A stretch of 64,000 nucleotides of DNA from Blastopirellula sediminis (lineage in GTDB: Bacteria > Planctomycetota > Planctomycetia > Pirellulales > Pirellulaceae), in NCBI RefSeq assembly GCF_020966755.1, contig NZ_JAJKFT010000010.1, positions 558,001-622,000 of the forward strand. Direction: 5' to 3'. The translations under genes and the position numbers were made by a program. Within the stretch, counting starts at the first letter, position 1. Each line of letters starts with the position of its first letter. Below are positions 34,880 through 46,135 of the stretch, piece by piece. The notes beneath the pieces are model-generated. The model ran no database searches. It worked only from the letters and a program-made list of their open reading frames with translations, and was not told the DNA's origin.

Positions 34880-35956
34880 ATGTCGACAGCGATGGAATTG
34901 GATTCGGCGAAAATGGAATCGTTCGCCGCTCGTTTTTTGGACGCGATGAACGGCGCCGCGATGATGCTGATGTCTTCGATCGGACATCGGACCGGGCTAT
35001 TCGACACGATGGCCGAAATGCCGCCGGCGACCAGCGAAGAAATCGCGTGGGCCGCAGGGCTGAACGAACGCTACGTCCGCGAATGGCTGAACGCCCTCGT
35101 CGCGGCCAAGGTGATCGACTTTGATCGCGCAGATCGTAGTTATCGCTTGCCGGCCGAACATGCGGCGCTGCTCACCCGAGCCGCGACGCCGTCGAACCTG
35201 GCGTCGGTCGCCCAGTGGATCGCGGTCCTTGGTTACGTCGAAACGCAGGTCGTCGACAAGTTCACCCACGGCGGCGGCGTCTGTTATCACGAGTTCCATC
35301 GCTTTCATGACGTGATGGCCGAAGAGAGCGCCCAGACGACCGTTTCGGCGATGATCGATCATATCCTTCCGCTGGTCGACGGCTTGCATGACAAGCTAGA
35401 GCAGGGGATCGACGTCCTCGATATCGGCTGCGGCTCGGCCAAAGCGCTGATCCTGTTGGCCGAACGGTTTCCGAACAGTCGCTTCGTCGGTTATGACCTC
35501 TGTGCCGACGCAATCGTCGCCGGTCGCCGCGCAGCGGAAGAGAAAGTCTTACCGAACCTGATCCTGAAAGTCCGCGACGTATCGCAACTGGAAGAAAAAG
35601 ATCGCTTCGACCTGATCACCGCGTTCGACGCAATCCATGATCAGGCCTATCCCGACAAGGTGCTGCGAAACGTATCGAGCGCCCTGCGTCGCGACGGGAT
35701 CTTTTTGATGCAGGACATTCGCGCTTCGAGCTTCGTCGAAAAGAACATCGACCAGCCGCTGGGCGCGTTCATTTATACGATCTCGTGCATGCACTGCATG
35801 AGCGTTTCCCTCGCCCAGGGCGGCATGGGACTAGGCGCCGCCTGGGGCGAGGAATTGGCGGAAGAAATGTTGATCGCCGCGGGATTCGCCCAGGTCGACA
35901 TCCGCCAACTGGACCACGACATCATCAACAACTACTACCTCGCACGATTGGGATAA
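34880..35956 (+). CDS. Winged-helix plus SAM-methyltransferase protein
   Basis: A 358-residue protein; ATG 34880 has GGAG at a spacing of seven. The N-terminal 100 residues form a winged-helix-like domain (GLNERYVREWLNALVAAKVI) as in Rv2258c-type O-methyltransferases, and residues 160-330 the class I methyltransferase fold with motif I VLDIGCGSAKALILLAERFP. Family members methylate small hydroxylated compounds; none of the residues visible fixes the substrate. Ends with a strong terminator. It could be a standalone gene. Confidence 0.85.
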   Translation: MSTAMELDSAKMESFAARFLDAMNGAAMMLMSSIGHRTGLFDTMAEMPPATSEEIAWAAGLNERYVREWLNALVAAKVIDFDRADRSYRLPAEHAALLTRAATPSNLASVAQWIAVLGYVETQVVDKFTHGGGVCYHEFHRFHDVMAEESAQTTVSAMIDHILPLVDGLHDKLEQGIDVLDIGCGSAKALILLAERFPNSRFVGYDLCADAIVAGRRAAEEKVLPNLILKVRDVSQLEEKDRFDLITAFDAIHDQAYPDKVLRNVSSALRRDGIFLMQDIRASSFVEKNIDQPLGAFIYTISCMHCMSVSLAQGGMGLGAAWGEELAEEMLIAAGFAQVDIRQLDHDIINNYYLARLG

Positions 35957-36005
35957 CGAGGAAAAAGACTGCATACATCTCGGCGCTTTGGGGGAAGGCC
36001 GGTTG

Positions 36006-36043
36006 AAACAAGGGGGAGCTGCAAAGCTCCCTCTTGTTTTTTT
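36006..36043 (+). terminator. Terminator of the winged-helix methyltransferase gene
   Basis: Stem AACAAGGGGGAGCT/AGCTCCCTCTTGTT with a CAA-rich loop then seven T residues, about 50 bases after the stop. Confidence 0.92.
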
Positions 36044-36173
36044 ATGAATTCGCCCAAAAGCGACTTTTCGCCGCTCGCTTCGTCTGCTCGAATGCCGCTA
36101 GAGCCCCTTTTTCCGGGTCGCTGCGCCGGATTCGGACCAACCCGCGGCGCGAGAATCTGTTGCGAGTCGAGCG

Positions 36174-36821
36174 ATGCGAAAATATATCATCATGGGCGTC
36201 CAAGGGTGCGGCAAAGGGACCCAGGCCAAGCTCCTCTGCAAAGCGTACGATCTGGCGCATATTAGCGTCGGCGACATCTTTCGCTGGAATATCGCCAACC
36301 ACACGAAGTTGGCGGCCCGCGTGCAGCGATTGATCAGCCATGGCGAACTGGTCAGCGATGATATCGTCGCCGACGTCGTCAAAAGCCGCCTGGCCGAACA
36401 TGACTGGAACTTTGGGTATATTCTGGACGGCTTTCCGCGAAACGCCGTTCAGGCCGAATTCTTTCTCGAATCGTACGACATCGACGCGGTGATCCATATC
36501 GTCGTGCCGGACGATGTGGTGCGCGAGCGCGTGCTGTCGCGGCGTCTCTGCAGCGGCTGCGGGCTCGACTACAACCTGATCCACCATCGCCCCCGCAATA
36601 TGGACATCTGCGACGTTTGCGGCGCTCCGCTGACGCAACGTCCGGACGATACGCCGGGCGCCGTCGCCGATCGGCTGAAAACCTACCACGAGAAAACGGC
36701 GCCGATCCTCGATCTGTTTCGCCGCAAGGAGCTGGTCCTGGAAGTCGACGGCATGCAACCGGCCGACGCGGTCCACCAAGAAATCCAAATGCAGCTCGGC
36801 CTCAAGTCTTCCTGGCGGTAG
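36174..36821 (+). CDS. adk: Adenylate-kinase-like nucleoside monophosphate kinase
   Basis: A 215-residue enzyme of the adenylate kinase family (ATP + AMP to 2 ADP). The P-loop is MGVQGCGKGTQAK, with QGC in place of the usual PGA, at residues 7-19. The AMP site (ISVGDIFRW and DGFPRN) is recognisable, but the DMLR-type motif has Phe-Arg-Trp, which can alter nucleotide preference. The lid has four cysteines (126, 129, 146, 149) as CSGC and CDVC for structural zinc. The divergent loop and start suggest a second paralogue rather than the principal enzyme; symbol use is tentative. Confidence 0.85.
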   Translation: MRKYIIMGVQGCGKGTQAKLLCKAYDLAHISVGDIFRWNIANHTKLAARVQRLISHGELVSDDIVADVVKSRLAEHDWNFGYILDGFPRNAVQAEFFLESYDIDAVIHIVVPDDVVRERVLSRRLCSGCGLDYNLIHHRPRNMDICDVCGAPLTQRPDDTPGAVADRLKTYHEKTAPILDLFRRKELVLEVDGMQPADAVHQEIQMQLGLKSSWR

Positions 36822-36826
36822 CGCAT

Positions 36827-36867
36827 AAAAAAAGGGAGTTCTCATCGGGGAAAAGAGAACTCCCTTG
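36827..36867 (-). terminator. Terminator of the 24-residue-repeat protein gene
   Basis: Minus strand AAGGGAGTTCTC and GAGAACTCCC pair around a short loop and are followed by seven T residues; about 50 bases beyond the stop at 36917. Its plus-strand face could also end the adenylate kinase transcript. Confidence 0.9.
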
Positions 36868-36916
36868 CAGCAGCAGAGCGTGACCTCCGGCCGCTGTTTT
36901 CACTCTTCGTTGTCGG

Positions 36917-38581
36917 CTATCGCAACATCGCTCCCGAAATCTGGCGGGCGATCGCCTGCTGATCTTCTCCGAAAGAGAGGTCAGCCATGTTTTGCAGTTC
37001 GTGCGGGCGAATCGTCACGACGACGCTGCCGCCGCTCGCCAAGGCGCCGCTGACCGCTTTCGCCCACGAGTAGAACCCTTCGCGGGACGGCGCCGAAGAC
37101 TCCAGCACTCGATCCTTCAGCGTCATCAGCTGGCGAAGCGAAGCCAACGCCGAGTCGACGTCGCGGCTGCTGGCCGAAATCTCGCTCCGAAGCGAAACCA
37201 GTTCGTCCAGCGTTTCGCGGGCTTCGTAGCTGTCGCCGGCCTGGCAAATGAGTTCCGCTTCGATTCGCATCATGTCGCCGGCCACCTGGCGAGCTCGCAT
37301 CGTCATCGGCGCGGCCATCACCAGCTCTTGTTGCAGGGCGAAGATGTTCTGTTGGGCGATGTCGGCGGCGATCGCATTGGTGCGCGACTGGACGATGTCG
37401 TCGTTCAAGCGAAGCATGTTGCCGAGGACCATGTCCGCTTTCCGGGCTTGCGGCGCCGCGGCGACGATTTCATCCTGAATCCCCAGCATGTTGTGCAAAG
37501 CGTTGTCGGCCTGACGCGACTGGGGGAGTGCAGCGAGCAAATCGCCTTGCAGGCCCAACATGTTACCCAGGACCATGTCGGCCCGACGTCCTTCGTTGGC
37601 CGAACGAATGATTTCTTCCTGGCGAGCGAGCATGTTCTCTAGCAACATGTCAGCCTGACGCGATTGCGACTGCGAAGCGAGCACCTTGTTGAGCAGCTGC
37701 GACAGCGAACCAAGGTTGTTTTCCAGGCTGGCGACGTAGTCATGCTGCGAGACCTTGGCCAACTCAGCCGGAATCGCCAGCACGTTGTCGATCAGCATAT
37801 CGGCCTGCTGCATATCGCCGGCGGCGCCGAGCGTTTTGCTCTGCAGTCGCAGCAAACCGTTTACGGCGCGGTCGGTCGCGGCCAGATCACGATTGGCCAT
37901 CGCGATTCGCGACTGGGCGTTCAGCATTTGGTTGAGCGTTTGTTCGGCGGCCAGGGCGGCCGGGTATTGATCCTGCATGCGGCGATGCAGTGACGCAACC
38001 CGATCGAGCGTCACTTCGGTACGAGCCAGATCGCTTTCGACTCGCTGGGCCTGGCTGCGAAGGTTGTCGGCGTTGGTTAGGGCCGCGATCGCATCGAGGG
38101 TGAGCGCATCTTGTTCGAGCAGGGTGCGGTGGATGTAGTCGATGTTCTCGACGACGCGGACGGACGCGGCGGCGGCCTTAGCTTGATCATTTAAGCGTTG
38201 CTGCAGGCGATCAAGCCTTTGAAGGGCCACCTCGACTTGTCGGAAATCAGTTTGGCTGGCGGCCAGTTGGCAGCGGATGTTCTCTAGCGATTCGAGCGAA
38301 GCGCGAGCGGCGGCATTTTGCTCGGCTTGCTGTTGGAGCGACGACATCAGGTCGTTCGTCTCCTTCACGCTCGACTTAAAGGCGACCAATTCCTTTAAGG
38401 TGCGATCGAGTCGCGAGATCCGCATTTCCAGGGCCTGCGAATCGCTTTGCGCCGGACGCACAATCACGATGTAGAGCAAGACCACGCCAAAAATGATTCC
38501 GAACGAAAAGGCGCCCCACGAAAAAGGCTCCTGCTGGTTGACATTCTCGCTATGTCGTCCTGCCTGGTTTTCCGCCGCCAC
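36917..38581 (-). CDS. Membrane-anchored coiled-coil protein with eight 24-residue tandem repeats
   Basis: A 554-residue protein. GTG 38581 has AGGAG seven bases upstream. Residues about 23-42 form one membrane helix (GAFSFGIIFGVVLLYIVIV); the rest is periplasmic or cytoplasmic coil. Residues 45-300 are a heptad-like Leu/Ala/Gln-rich region. Residues 308-499 are eight tandem units of exactly 24 residues, starting RQADMLLENM, RRADMVLGNM, RQADNALHNM, RKADMVLGNM, IAADIAQQNI, MRARQVAGDM, YEARETLDEL and DSALASLRQL, decaying towards the C-terminus. A further imperfect unit is at about 258-281. No homologous family is recognised. An extended helical envelope or cytoskeleton-like scaffold is a reasonable guess. 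Terminator follows. Confidence 0.88.
   Translation of the reverse strand: MAAENQAGRHSENVNQQEPFSWGAFSFGIIFGVVLLYIVIVRPAQSDSQALEMRISRLDRTLKELVAFKSSVKETNDLMSSLQQQAEQNAAARASLESLENIRCQLAASQTDFRQVEVALQRLDRLQQRLNDQAKAAAASVRVVENIDYIHRTLLEQDALTLDAIAALTNADNLRSQAQRVESDLARTEVTLDRVASLHRRMQDQYPAALAAEQTLNQMLNAQSRIAMANRDLAATDRAVNGLLRLQSKTLGAAGDMQQADMLIDNVLAIPAELAKVSQHDYVASLENNLGSLSQLLNKVLASQSQSRQADMLLENMLARQEEIIRSANEGRRADMVLGNMLGLQGDLLAALPQSRQADNALHNMLGIQDEIVAAAPQARKADMVLGNMLRLNDDIVQSRTNAIAADIAQQNIFALQQELVMAAPMTMRARQVAGDMMRIEAELICQAGDSYEARETLDELVSLRSEISASSRDVDSALASLRQLMTLKDRVLESSAPSREGFYSWAKAVSGALASGGSVVVTIRPHELQNMADLSFGEDQQAIARQISGAMLR
37085..37660 (-). repeat. Eight tandem 72-base units encoding 24-residue repeats
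   Basis: The period is exactly 72 bases at the protein level over residues 308-499 of the preceding gene. Nucleotide identity between units is modest, which indicates an old duplication with protein-level conservation. Confidence 0.8.
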
Positions 38582-38811
38582 GTTCCGTCTCCTACCGGTA
38601 ATTCAGCTGTTGCGCATCTCCACGCAAACTTCCCTGCTTACCTTATCGACTCCCTATCACCAATTTTCCACCCTTTCTTATTCGATTAAGTCGGTGCTAG
38701 CACAATTGCGGGAATTCGACTCGGAATACGATTCGTCTAGGCGCGCTTTCCAGAGGTTGCTACGCTCCCGGGCCGATTGAATCGGGCGACTTTGCAAACA
38801 AGGGAGCGAGC

Positions 38812-39081
38812 ATGACAAATAACTTCAATTTCTTTCAGTGGATGCGCGACGGCGTGAAGCAGGCGGTCCTGCTCGGCGTGAACGACGCGGTTGAGCAAAT
38901 CGGAATGCCGGTCGAACAGGAACAAGGGAAGAGCGACTTCCTGGGCCTGATGGGCAATGTCGGCGAAACGGCTGCGGCGCGTAAGTCGATCAGCGCTTCG
39001 ACGACCGGTACCGCCACGGCTGGCCCGCGTACCAAACGTCTGGGACGCAGCTTGAAAGACATCAACACCGACAGCAAGTAA
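38812..39081 (+). CDS. Small hypothetical protein (89 residues)
   Basis: ATG 38812 has AGGGAG upstream at good spacing. The N-terminal half (NNFNFFQWMRDGVKQAVLLG) is amphipathic and the C-terminal half is Ser/Thr/Arg-rich and probably disordered. No family recognised. The presence of a ribosome-binding site and a following hairpin supports expression. It is divergent from the 24-residue-repeat protein gene. Confidence 0.68.
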   Translation: MTNNFNFFQWMRDGVKQAVLLGVNDAVEQIGMPVEQEQGKSDFLGLMGNVGETAAARKSISASTTGTATAGPRTKRLGRSLKDINTDSK

Positions 39082-39101
39082 GAAGGCTGTCGCAAGAAAA
39101 T

Positions 39102-39135
39102 GAAAAGGGCGCCGCAGCACATCGACGCCCTTTTC
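39102..39135. terminator. Bidirectional terminator between two small genes
   Basis: Stem GAAAAGGGCG/CGCCCTTTTC with short T runs on both strands between convergent 38812-39081 and 39180-39374. Confidence 0.78.
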
Positions 39136-39179
39136 ACACACACATCAGAACCCGGCAGAAAAACCTGCGTTCTGGAAAC

Positions 39180-39374
39180 TTAGTTCTGCGAAGGCGGTCG
39201 TCGCTCCAACGGATGGACGATCGCGATCTCATCATCTTCGTCCAATTCTTGGCCGCAATGATCGCAGTGAATGTGATCGTTAACAGGTCGCATCGAAGCG
39301 ACGACAGTCTGGCATCGATGGCATCGATACCACGCGGGAGAACGATCCCGCTTCCCCACAGTTACAATCCGCAT
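39180..39374 (-). CDS. Small zinc-ribbon protein
   Basis: A 64-residue protein from ATG 39374 (an upstream ATG would add 11 residues). Two CxxC pairs, WYRCHRCQTVV and HCDHCGQELDED, form a zinc ribbon; the tail is acidic. Small zinc ribbons of this type serve as accessory nucleic-acid or protein-binding modules; no partner is identified. It is adjacent to ligA but separated from it by about 105 bases. Confidence 0.7.
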   Translation of the reverse strand: MRIVTVGKRDRSPAWYRCHRCQTVVASMRPVNDHIHCDHCGQELDEDDEIAIVHPLERRPPSQN

Positions 39375-39513
39375 GCCCCTATTCCCCAAAAGAGCCATTT
39401 GAATCAATTACGAAGTTGGCTTCCGTGTGGCCTACTTATCTAAGCGGATCCGCAGGGAGATGGCGGACAAAAAAATTTGTCCGCAGGGGAAAATACGGCG
39501 AATTTATATAAAA

Positions 39514-41583
<2,070 letters not shown>

Positions 41584-41964
41584 TTACTCAGCGCATTCCG
41601 GCTTGGCGACGAACTGGGCGTTGTTGGCCGCGTTCGGAACCAGGCAAAGGAACTTCAGGGGAGTTTCTCCCACGTTCTGGAATTGATGGACTTCGTCCGG
41701 AGCGACGTAGATGACGTCACCTGCTTTAATCTCGCGCGGCTGTTCCCCTTCCATCACCACGCCGTTGCCGGCGATCACGTAGACTTCGTGCTCGTAGGGA
41801 TGATGGTGCTTCGGCGTGTGACCGCCGGGCGCCACTTCAAACTGACGCATCGCAAAGTTGGGGGCGCCATCTTTGTCGTTGATCAACTGCCGAACCTGGC
41901 AGCCGGTCGCCCCTTCCATGTGAACCGGATTGGCGGTTGATTGCTCGAAGTGCTGAACTTTCAT
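41584..41964 (-). CDS. Cupin domain protein
   Basis: A 126-residue single-domain cupin. Motif 1 GGHTPKHHHPYEHEVYVIAG supplies three histidines and a glutamate for metal binding; motif 2 is AGDVIYVAPDEVHQFQN. Such small cupins bind metals and have diverse roles, for example as dioxygenase-like enzymes or sensors; no substrate is suggested by the sequence. It is immediately upstream of ligA. Confidence 0.9.
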   Translation of the reverse strand: MKVQHFEQSTANPVHMEGATGCQVRQLINDKDGAPNFAMRQFEVAPGGHTPKHHHPYEHEVYVIAGNGVVMEGEQPREIKAGDVIYVAPDEVHQFQNVGETPLKFLCLVPNAANNAQFVAKPECAE

Positions 41965-42437
41965 TCTGTTTCTCGCTGGTAGTGGTCCGTGGAGGGGTCC
42001 GCGGCGGTTTCTGGATTTCGTTTTCGGGACGCAATTTTGGTAATGCCCCTAGCCGAGGACTGGTCGGTCATGATCGCCAAGACGCTGCAAATCGCCAAGA
42101 TCCCCGTTTTGGCCAACACTCGCGTAAACCCGTGCGGCTGGACGAATCGGCCCCTTTCCGCCACCCATTTAGCCACCCGGCTGGGCATGGCCCTGTAGCC
42201 GCAAGCAGCGACAGGGAAAGCGGTTCCGACGAATAGCAACCTGACGAGACGCGGGCATTGCGTTTGGACGACGCGGGTCCCGACCAGACCCTCTCTGCGA
42301 CACTCTATCGGACTGCCGGGGGGCGGGCAATATGCGGGCCCAGTGCGCTACTATCTTGACCGCCGAGCCGGGGGTAAGATGAAGGATTCTATGGTCGCCG
42401 CCGACGCGCGTTGAGAGAGAGTGGGGAGGAGCCAGAG
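41965..42437. other. Intergenic region before the uvrA-like operon
   Basis: About 470 bases between two divergent genes. A 42424-42431 purine-rich GGAGGAG site precedes the uvrA-like start. I see TTGACC at 42356 without a properly spaced -10, and no terminator or repeat. It should contain promoters for both directions. Confidence 0.55.
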
Positions 42438-45287
42438 TTGCCCAACACGTCGATTCAACTCCGAGGCGTCGAAGTCCACAACCTGAAAAAAGTGGACCTC
42501 GATCTCGAACATCGCAAGCTATTCGTCTTCTGCGGCGTCAGCGGCAGCGGCAAAACCAGTATGGCCCTCGATACGTTGTATGCGGAAGGGCAGCGCCGCT
42601 ACATCGAAAGTTTTTCGGCCTACACGCGGCAGTTTCTCGAACGGCTGGAAAAGCCCGCCGCCGAATCGATCGAAGGGATCCCGCCAGCGCTGGCCGTGAC
42701 CCGCGGTAACGATTCGCGATCCAATCGCTCAACCGTCGGCACCGCGACCGAAACGACCGACTACCTCCGCCTGCTGTTCGCCAAGATCGGCGAGATCATC
42801 TGCCCGTGCTGCGGCGCGAAGATCCAGCGCGACACCCCGCAAGACGTCGCCCAGCGCATCCTGGAAATGAACTTCCCCGGACGGATGATGCTCACCTTCC
42901 CGGTCGCCCCCGACAAAGAAGAATCGTGGGACCAAGTCGTCGCCGATCTCCGCGAAGATGGCTTCGTCCGCGTCATCTCCGGCCAGAAGACGCTCAACCT
43001 GACCAGCGATTCGCAGCAACTGAACGGCGGCCCGGTCCAAGCGATCGCTGACCGCCTCTCCGGCGAAGGGCTGAAAGCGGAGCGTTTGCAGGAATCGCTC
43101 GAGACCGCCTTCCTGCATGGCGAAGGGGTCTGCCAACTGCTAGTCGAGTCGGAAGAGCAGAACGGCGTCGCCGACGCGAGCTCGCTCCAAGAGATCGACG
43201 GCCGTCCCTGGCGTCGACACGTTTACAGCAACCAGCTCCGCTGCGAGACGTGCAACAAAGAATTCATCGAGCCTGAGCCGCGGCTCTTCAACTTCAACAG
43301 TCCGCTCGGCGCTTGCCAGGCCTGCGAAGGCTTCGGCAATGTGATCGACATGGACATGGACCTAATCGTCCCTGACGTCAGCAAGTCGCTGGCTGACGGC
43401 GCGATCGCGCCCTGGAACACGCCGGCCTACCATCACGAGCTGGAAGAGCTGCTGGCGCTCGCGCCTGACTATGGCATTCCGACCACCGTTCCGTTCCGCG
43501 AATTGACCGAAGACCATCTCCGTCTGATTCGCGAAGGGGTGCCGGAGCGTGAATTCGGCGGCCTGAAGGGCTTCTTCCAATGGCTGGAACGGCGCAAGTA
43601 CAAGATGCACCTCCGCGTCTTCCTCAGCCGCTGGCGCAGCTTCCGCGATTGCGAAGCGTGCCATGGGCAGCGTCTCCGTCCCGAATCGCTCGCAGTCCGC
43701 ATCGGCGGTAAGAACATCGCCGAAGTCTCGACGATGAAGATCCGCGACGCCTACGAGTTCTTCAAGTCGCTCCCGATCTCGCCCCGTGATCAGGCGGTCG
43801 CTCGCCAGGTCCTGACGCAGTTGCTCGATCGCTTGAAGTACCTGAACGTCGTCGGCCTTGGCTACTTGTCGCTCGACCGGACGATTCGCACCTTGAGCGG
43901 CGGCGAAGCGCAACGCGTCGCTTTGACCAGCACGCTCGGTTCGAGTCTGGTCAACATGCTCTACGTCTTTGACGAACCGTCGGTCGGCTTGCATCCGATC
44001 GACGTCGAACGTCTGGCTGGCGCGATTCAAGATTTGAATCGCCGCGGGAATACCGTCGTGCTGGTCGAACACGAAGAGTCGATGATTCGTCGTGCGGACG
44101 AGATCGTCGAGTTCGGCCCCGGCGCCGGCGAACGTGGCGGCGAAATCGTCTTCCAGGGAACGCCGCAAGAGCTGCTCACCTCCGAAGAAACGCTGACCGG
44201 CGACTACCTGATGGGACGCCGTAAGGTGATCCATCTCGAAAAGCGCCGCGACACCACGCACGGACGCGTCCGCATCAAAGGCGCCCGCGGCAACAACCTG
44301 AAGAACATCGAAGTTGAGTTTCCGCTCGGCGTTCTCTGCGTCGTGACTGGCGTCAGCGGCGCCGGCAAAAGTACGCTGGTCGATAACACGCTCTACCCGG
44401 CCCTTTGCCGCCGCAAGCGAAAAGAGGCGCCGAAGCCGCTCGACTGCGACGACGTCTTTGGCGACGGTCAGATCGACGACGTCGTGCTGGTCGACCAAAG
44501 CCCGATCGGCCGTTCGCCGCGTTCGAACCCGGTCACCTACATCAAAGCGTTCGACGAAATCCGCACCGTCTTCGCCGCGACCGTCCAGGCCCGCACCCAC
44601 AACTTCACCGCGAGCCACTTCAGCTTCAACGTGGCCGGCGGACGCTGCGACGCGTGCGACGGCGATGGTCACATCGCGATCGACATGCAGTTTTTGGCCG
44701 ACGTCTACATGAAGTGCCCCGAGTGCAAAGGGCGGCGCTACAAGAAGGACGTGCTGGAAGTTTTGTACCGCGGCAAGAACATCGCCGAAGTGCTGAACAT
44801 GACGATCCGCGAAGCGTTCGTCTTCTTCCGTGGTCAGCCGAAGGTGCAAGCCAAACTGCAACGTCTGATCGACGTCGGGCTCGATTACCTGCGACTTGGC
44901 CAACCAGCCAACACGCTCTCGGCGGGGGAAGCGCAGCGTTTGAAGTTGGCCGGCTATCTCGCTTCTTCGAAGCGCGGTCGCACCCTCTTCCTACTCGATG
45001 AACCGACCACCGGTTTGCACTTCGCCGACATCGCGCAGCTGCTCGACTGCTTCAACTCGCTGCTGCAAGTCGGTCACTCGCTGATCGTCGTCGAGCATAA
45101 CCTGCACATGATGATGGCGGCCGACTACATCATCGACATGGGCCCTGGAGCCGCCGACGAGGGTGGCATGGTCATCGCAACCGGCACCCCGGAAGAGATC
45201 GCCCAGAACCAGAACTCCCCCACCGGACGCGCCTTGGCCGAAGCGCTCTTGTCGCGCTCCGGCGTACGGCTCGCTCCCAGAGAATAG
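42438..45287 (+). CDS. Divergent UvrA-like ABC excinuclease ATPase
   Basis: A 949-residue paralogue of the nucleotide excision repair subunit UvrA. TTG 42438 follows GGAGGAG at six bases; the upstream nine codons are disregarded. Features: first Walker [10 protein letters not shown] (about 33-41), ABC signature [11 protein letters not shown], second Walker [12 protein letters not shown], a zinc module CDAC...CPEC, a first cysteine pair CPCCGAKIQ, and a second signature [15 protein letters not shown] in which the canonical LSGGE has Ala. The segment [17 protein letters not shown] is UvrA-like but altered from the usual QKTTS. It heads the operon uvrA-like, unknown, ThiF-like. Probably UvrA2-like; repair or drug-related role uncertain. 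Confidence 0.9.
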   Translation: MPNTSIQLRGVEVHNLKKVDLDLEHRKLFVFCGVSGSGKTSMALDTLYAEGQRRYIESFSAYTRQFLERLEKPAAESIEGIPPALAVTRGNDSRSNRSTVGTATETTDYLRLLFAKIGEIICPCCGAKIQRDTPQDVAQRILEMNFPGRMMLTFPVAPDKEESWDQVVADLREDGFVRVISGQKTLNLTSDSQQLNGGPVQAIADRLSGEGLKAERLQESLETAFLHGEGVCQLLVESEEQNGVADASSLQEIDGRPWRRHVYSNQLRCETCNKEFIEPEPRLFNFNSPLGACQACEGFGNVIDMDMDLIVPDVSKSLADGAIAPWNTPAYHHELEELLALAPDYGIPTTVPFRELTEDHLRLIREGVPEREFGGLKGFFQWLERRKYKMHLRVFLSRWRSFRDCEACHGQRLRPESLAVRIGGKNIAEVSTMKIRDAYEFFKSLPISPRDQAVARQVLTQLLDRLKYLNVVGLGYLSLDRTIRTLSGGEAQRVALTSTLGSSLVNMLYVFDEPSVGLHPIDVERLAGAIQDLNRRGNTVVLVEHEESMIRRADEIVEFGPGAGERGGEIVFQGTPQELLTSEETLTGDYLMGRRKVIHLEKRRDTTHGRVRIKGARGNNLKNIEVEFPLGVLCVVTGVSGAGKSTLVDNTLYPALCRRKRKEAPKPLDCDDVFGDGQIDDVVLVDQSPIGRSPRSNPVTYIKAFDEIRTVFAATVQARTHNFTASHFSFNVAGGRCDACDGDGHIAIDMQFLADVYMKCPECKGRRYKKDVLEVLYRGKNIAEVLNMTIREAFVFFRGQPKVQAKLQRLIDVGLDYLRLGQPANTLSAGEAQRLKLAGYLASSKRGRTLFLLDEPTTGLHFADIAQLLDCFNSLLQVGHSLIVVEHNLHMMMAADYIIDMGPGAADEGGMVIATGTPEEIAQNQNSPTGRALAEALLSRSGVRLAPRE

Positions 45288-45298
45288 AAGGAGTCGCG

Positions 45299-46135
45299 AT
45301 GACTCCCGATTCGCTCGCCAATCCTTGGACCATCCGCCAAGGAGCCACCTCCGAGGCCCGCGTCGAACTTTGGATCGACGGTCCGGTAAACGCTGAGACG
45401 CGGATCGAAGGCCCGACCAACATGCGGGCCCAAACGCTGACCGCCAAGTATCGGGTCGAAAAGTTTGAGGGTGGACCAGCGCCGTTTCGCGCGGTCCTGC
45501 CCGAGCCGAACTTCTGGACGCCGCGGACGCCCAACTGTTATCGCTTGAGCGGTGCGCCGCAGCCGTTCGGCCTGCGCGATCTGCATGTCCGCGGATCAAA
45601 TCTCTGGCTGGAAGATCATCGCTTCGTCCTCCGTGCCGCTGCGGCGACGCAAGAAGATCTGAACGACTTCGAAGCGTGGCGTGAAACCGGGCTTGCCGCG
45701 ATCGTCGAACAGCCGACGCAAGCGCTTTGCGAGCGTGCTCTGCGGGAAGGCCTTTACCTGATCGCCGATCTCTCTGACGCTCGGCATGCTGATATCCGCG
45801 GTGAAGTGGCTCGATTAGCCGCGTGGGCGTCGGTCTCGATGGCGATCTTGCCAGGCAGAATCGAACTGCACGACGCCAAACAGTTCGCGCCTCACTTGCC
45901 GCTGGCTTGCCTGGGAGAAGAAGCGACGCCAGACTGGGCCGATGTGGTGATCAATTGCCTGGAAAATAACGAAGCGATCGCGACGCCAACGGTCGACGCG
46001 CCGGAGATCTTGTGGCGCTGTCAATCGGCGGCGGCGGTTACTCCGGCCGAGTTGCGACTGGAATGCGATCGATTGGCGGCCGAAGTCGTCGGGGCGTCGA
46101 ACTTTAGCGGCCTCTGGGTCGGGAGCGTGCGATGA
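45299..46135 (+). CDS. Conserved hypothetical protein in the uvrA-thiF cluster
   Basis: A 278-residue protein with GAAGGAG just before ATG 45299, 11 bases after the uvrA-like stop and overlapping the ThiF-like start by four bases (ATGA). No signal peptide or membrane helix. N-terminal half is beta-rich (ARVELWIDGPVNAETRIEG; NFWTPRTPNCYRLSG), the C-terminal half helical with Leu/Ala/Glu. I do not recognise a domain. Translational coupling to the ThiF-like enzyme suggests a stoichiometric partner or substrate. Confidence 0.75.
   Translation: MTPDSLANPWTIRQGATSEARVELWIDGPVNAETRIEGPTNMRAQTLTAKYRVEKFEGGPAPFRAVLPEPNFWTPRTPNCYRLSGAPQPFGLRDLHVRGSNLWLEDHRFVLRAAAATQEDLNDFEAWRETGLAAIVEQPTQALCERALREGLYLIADLSDARHADIRGEVARLAAWASVSMAILPGRIELHDAKQFAPHLPLACLGEEATPDWADVVINCLENNEAIATPTVDAPEILWRCQSAAAVTPAELRLECDRLAAEVVGASNFSGLWVGSVR

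Noticed and set aside
42729-45599. Antisense frames of 135-513 residues opposite the uvrA-like gene
   Set aside because: They mirror the coding strand's wobble positions and have no start signals or recognisable domains.
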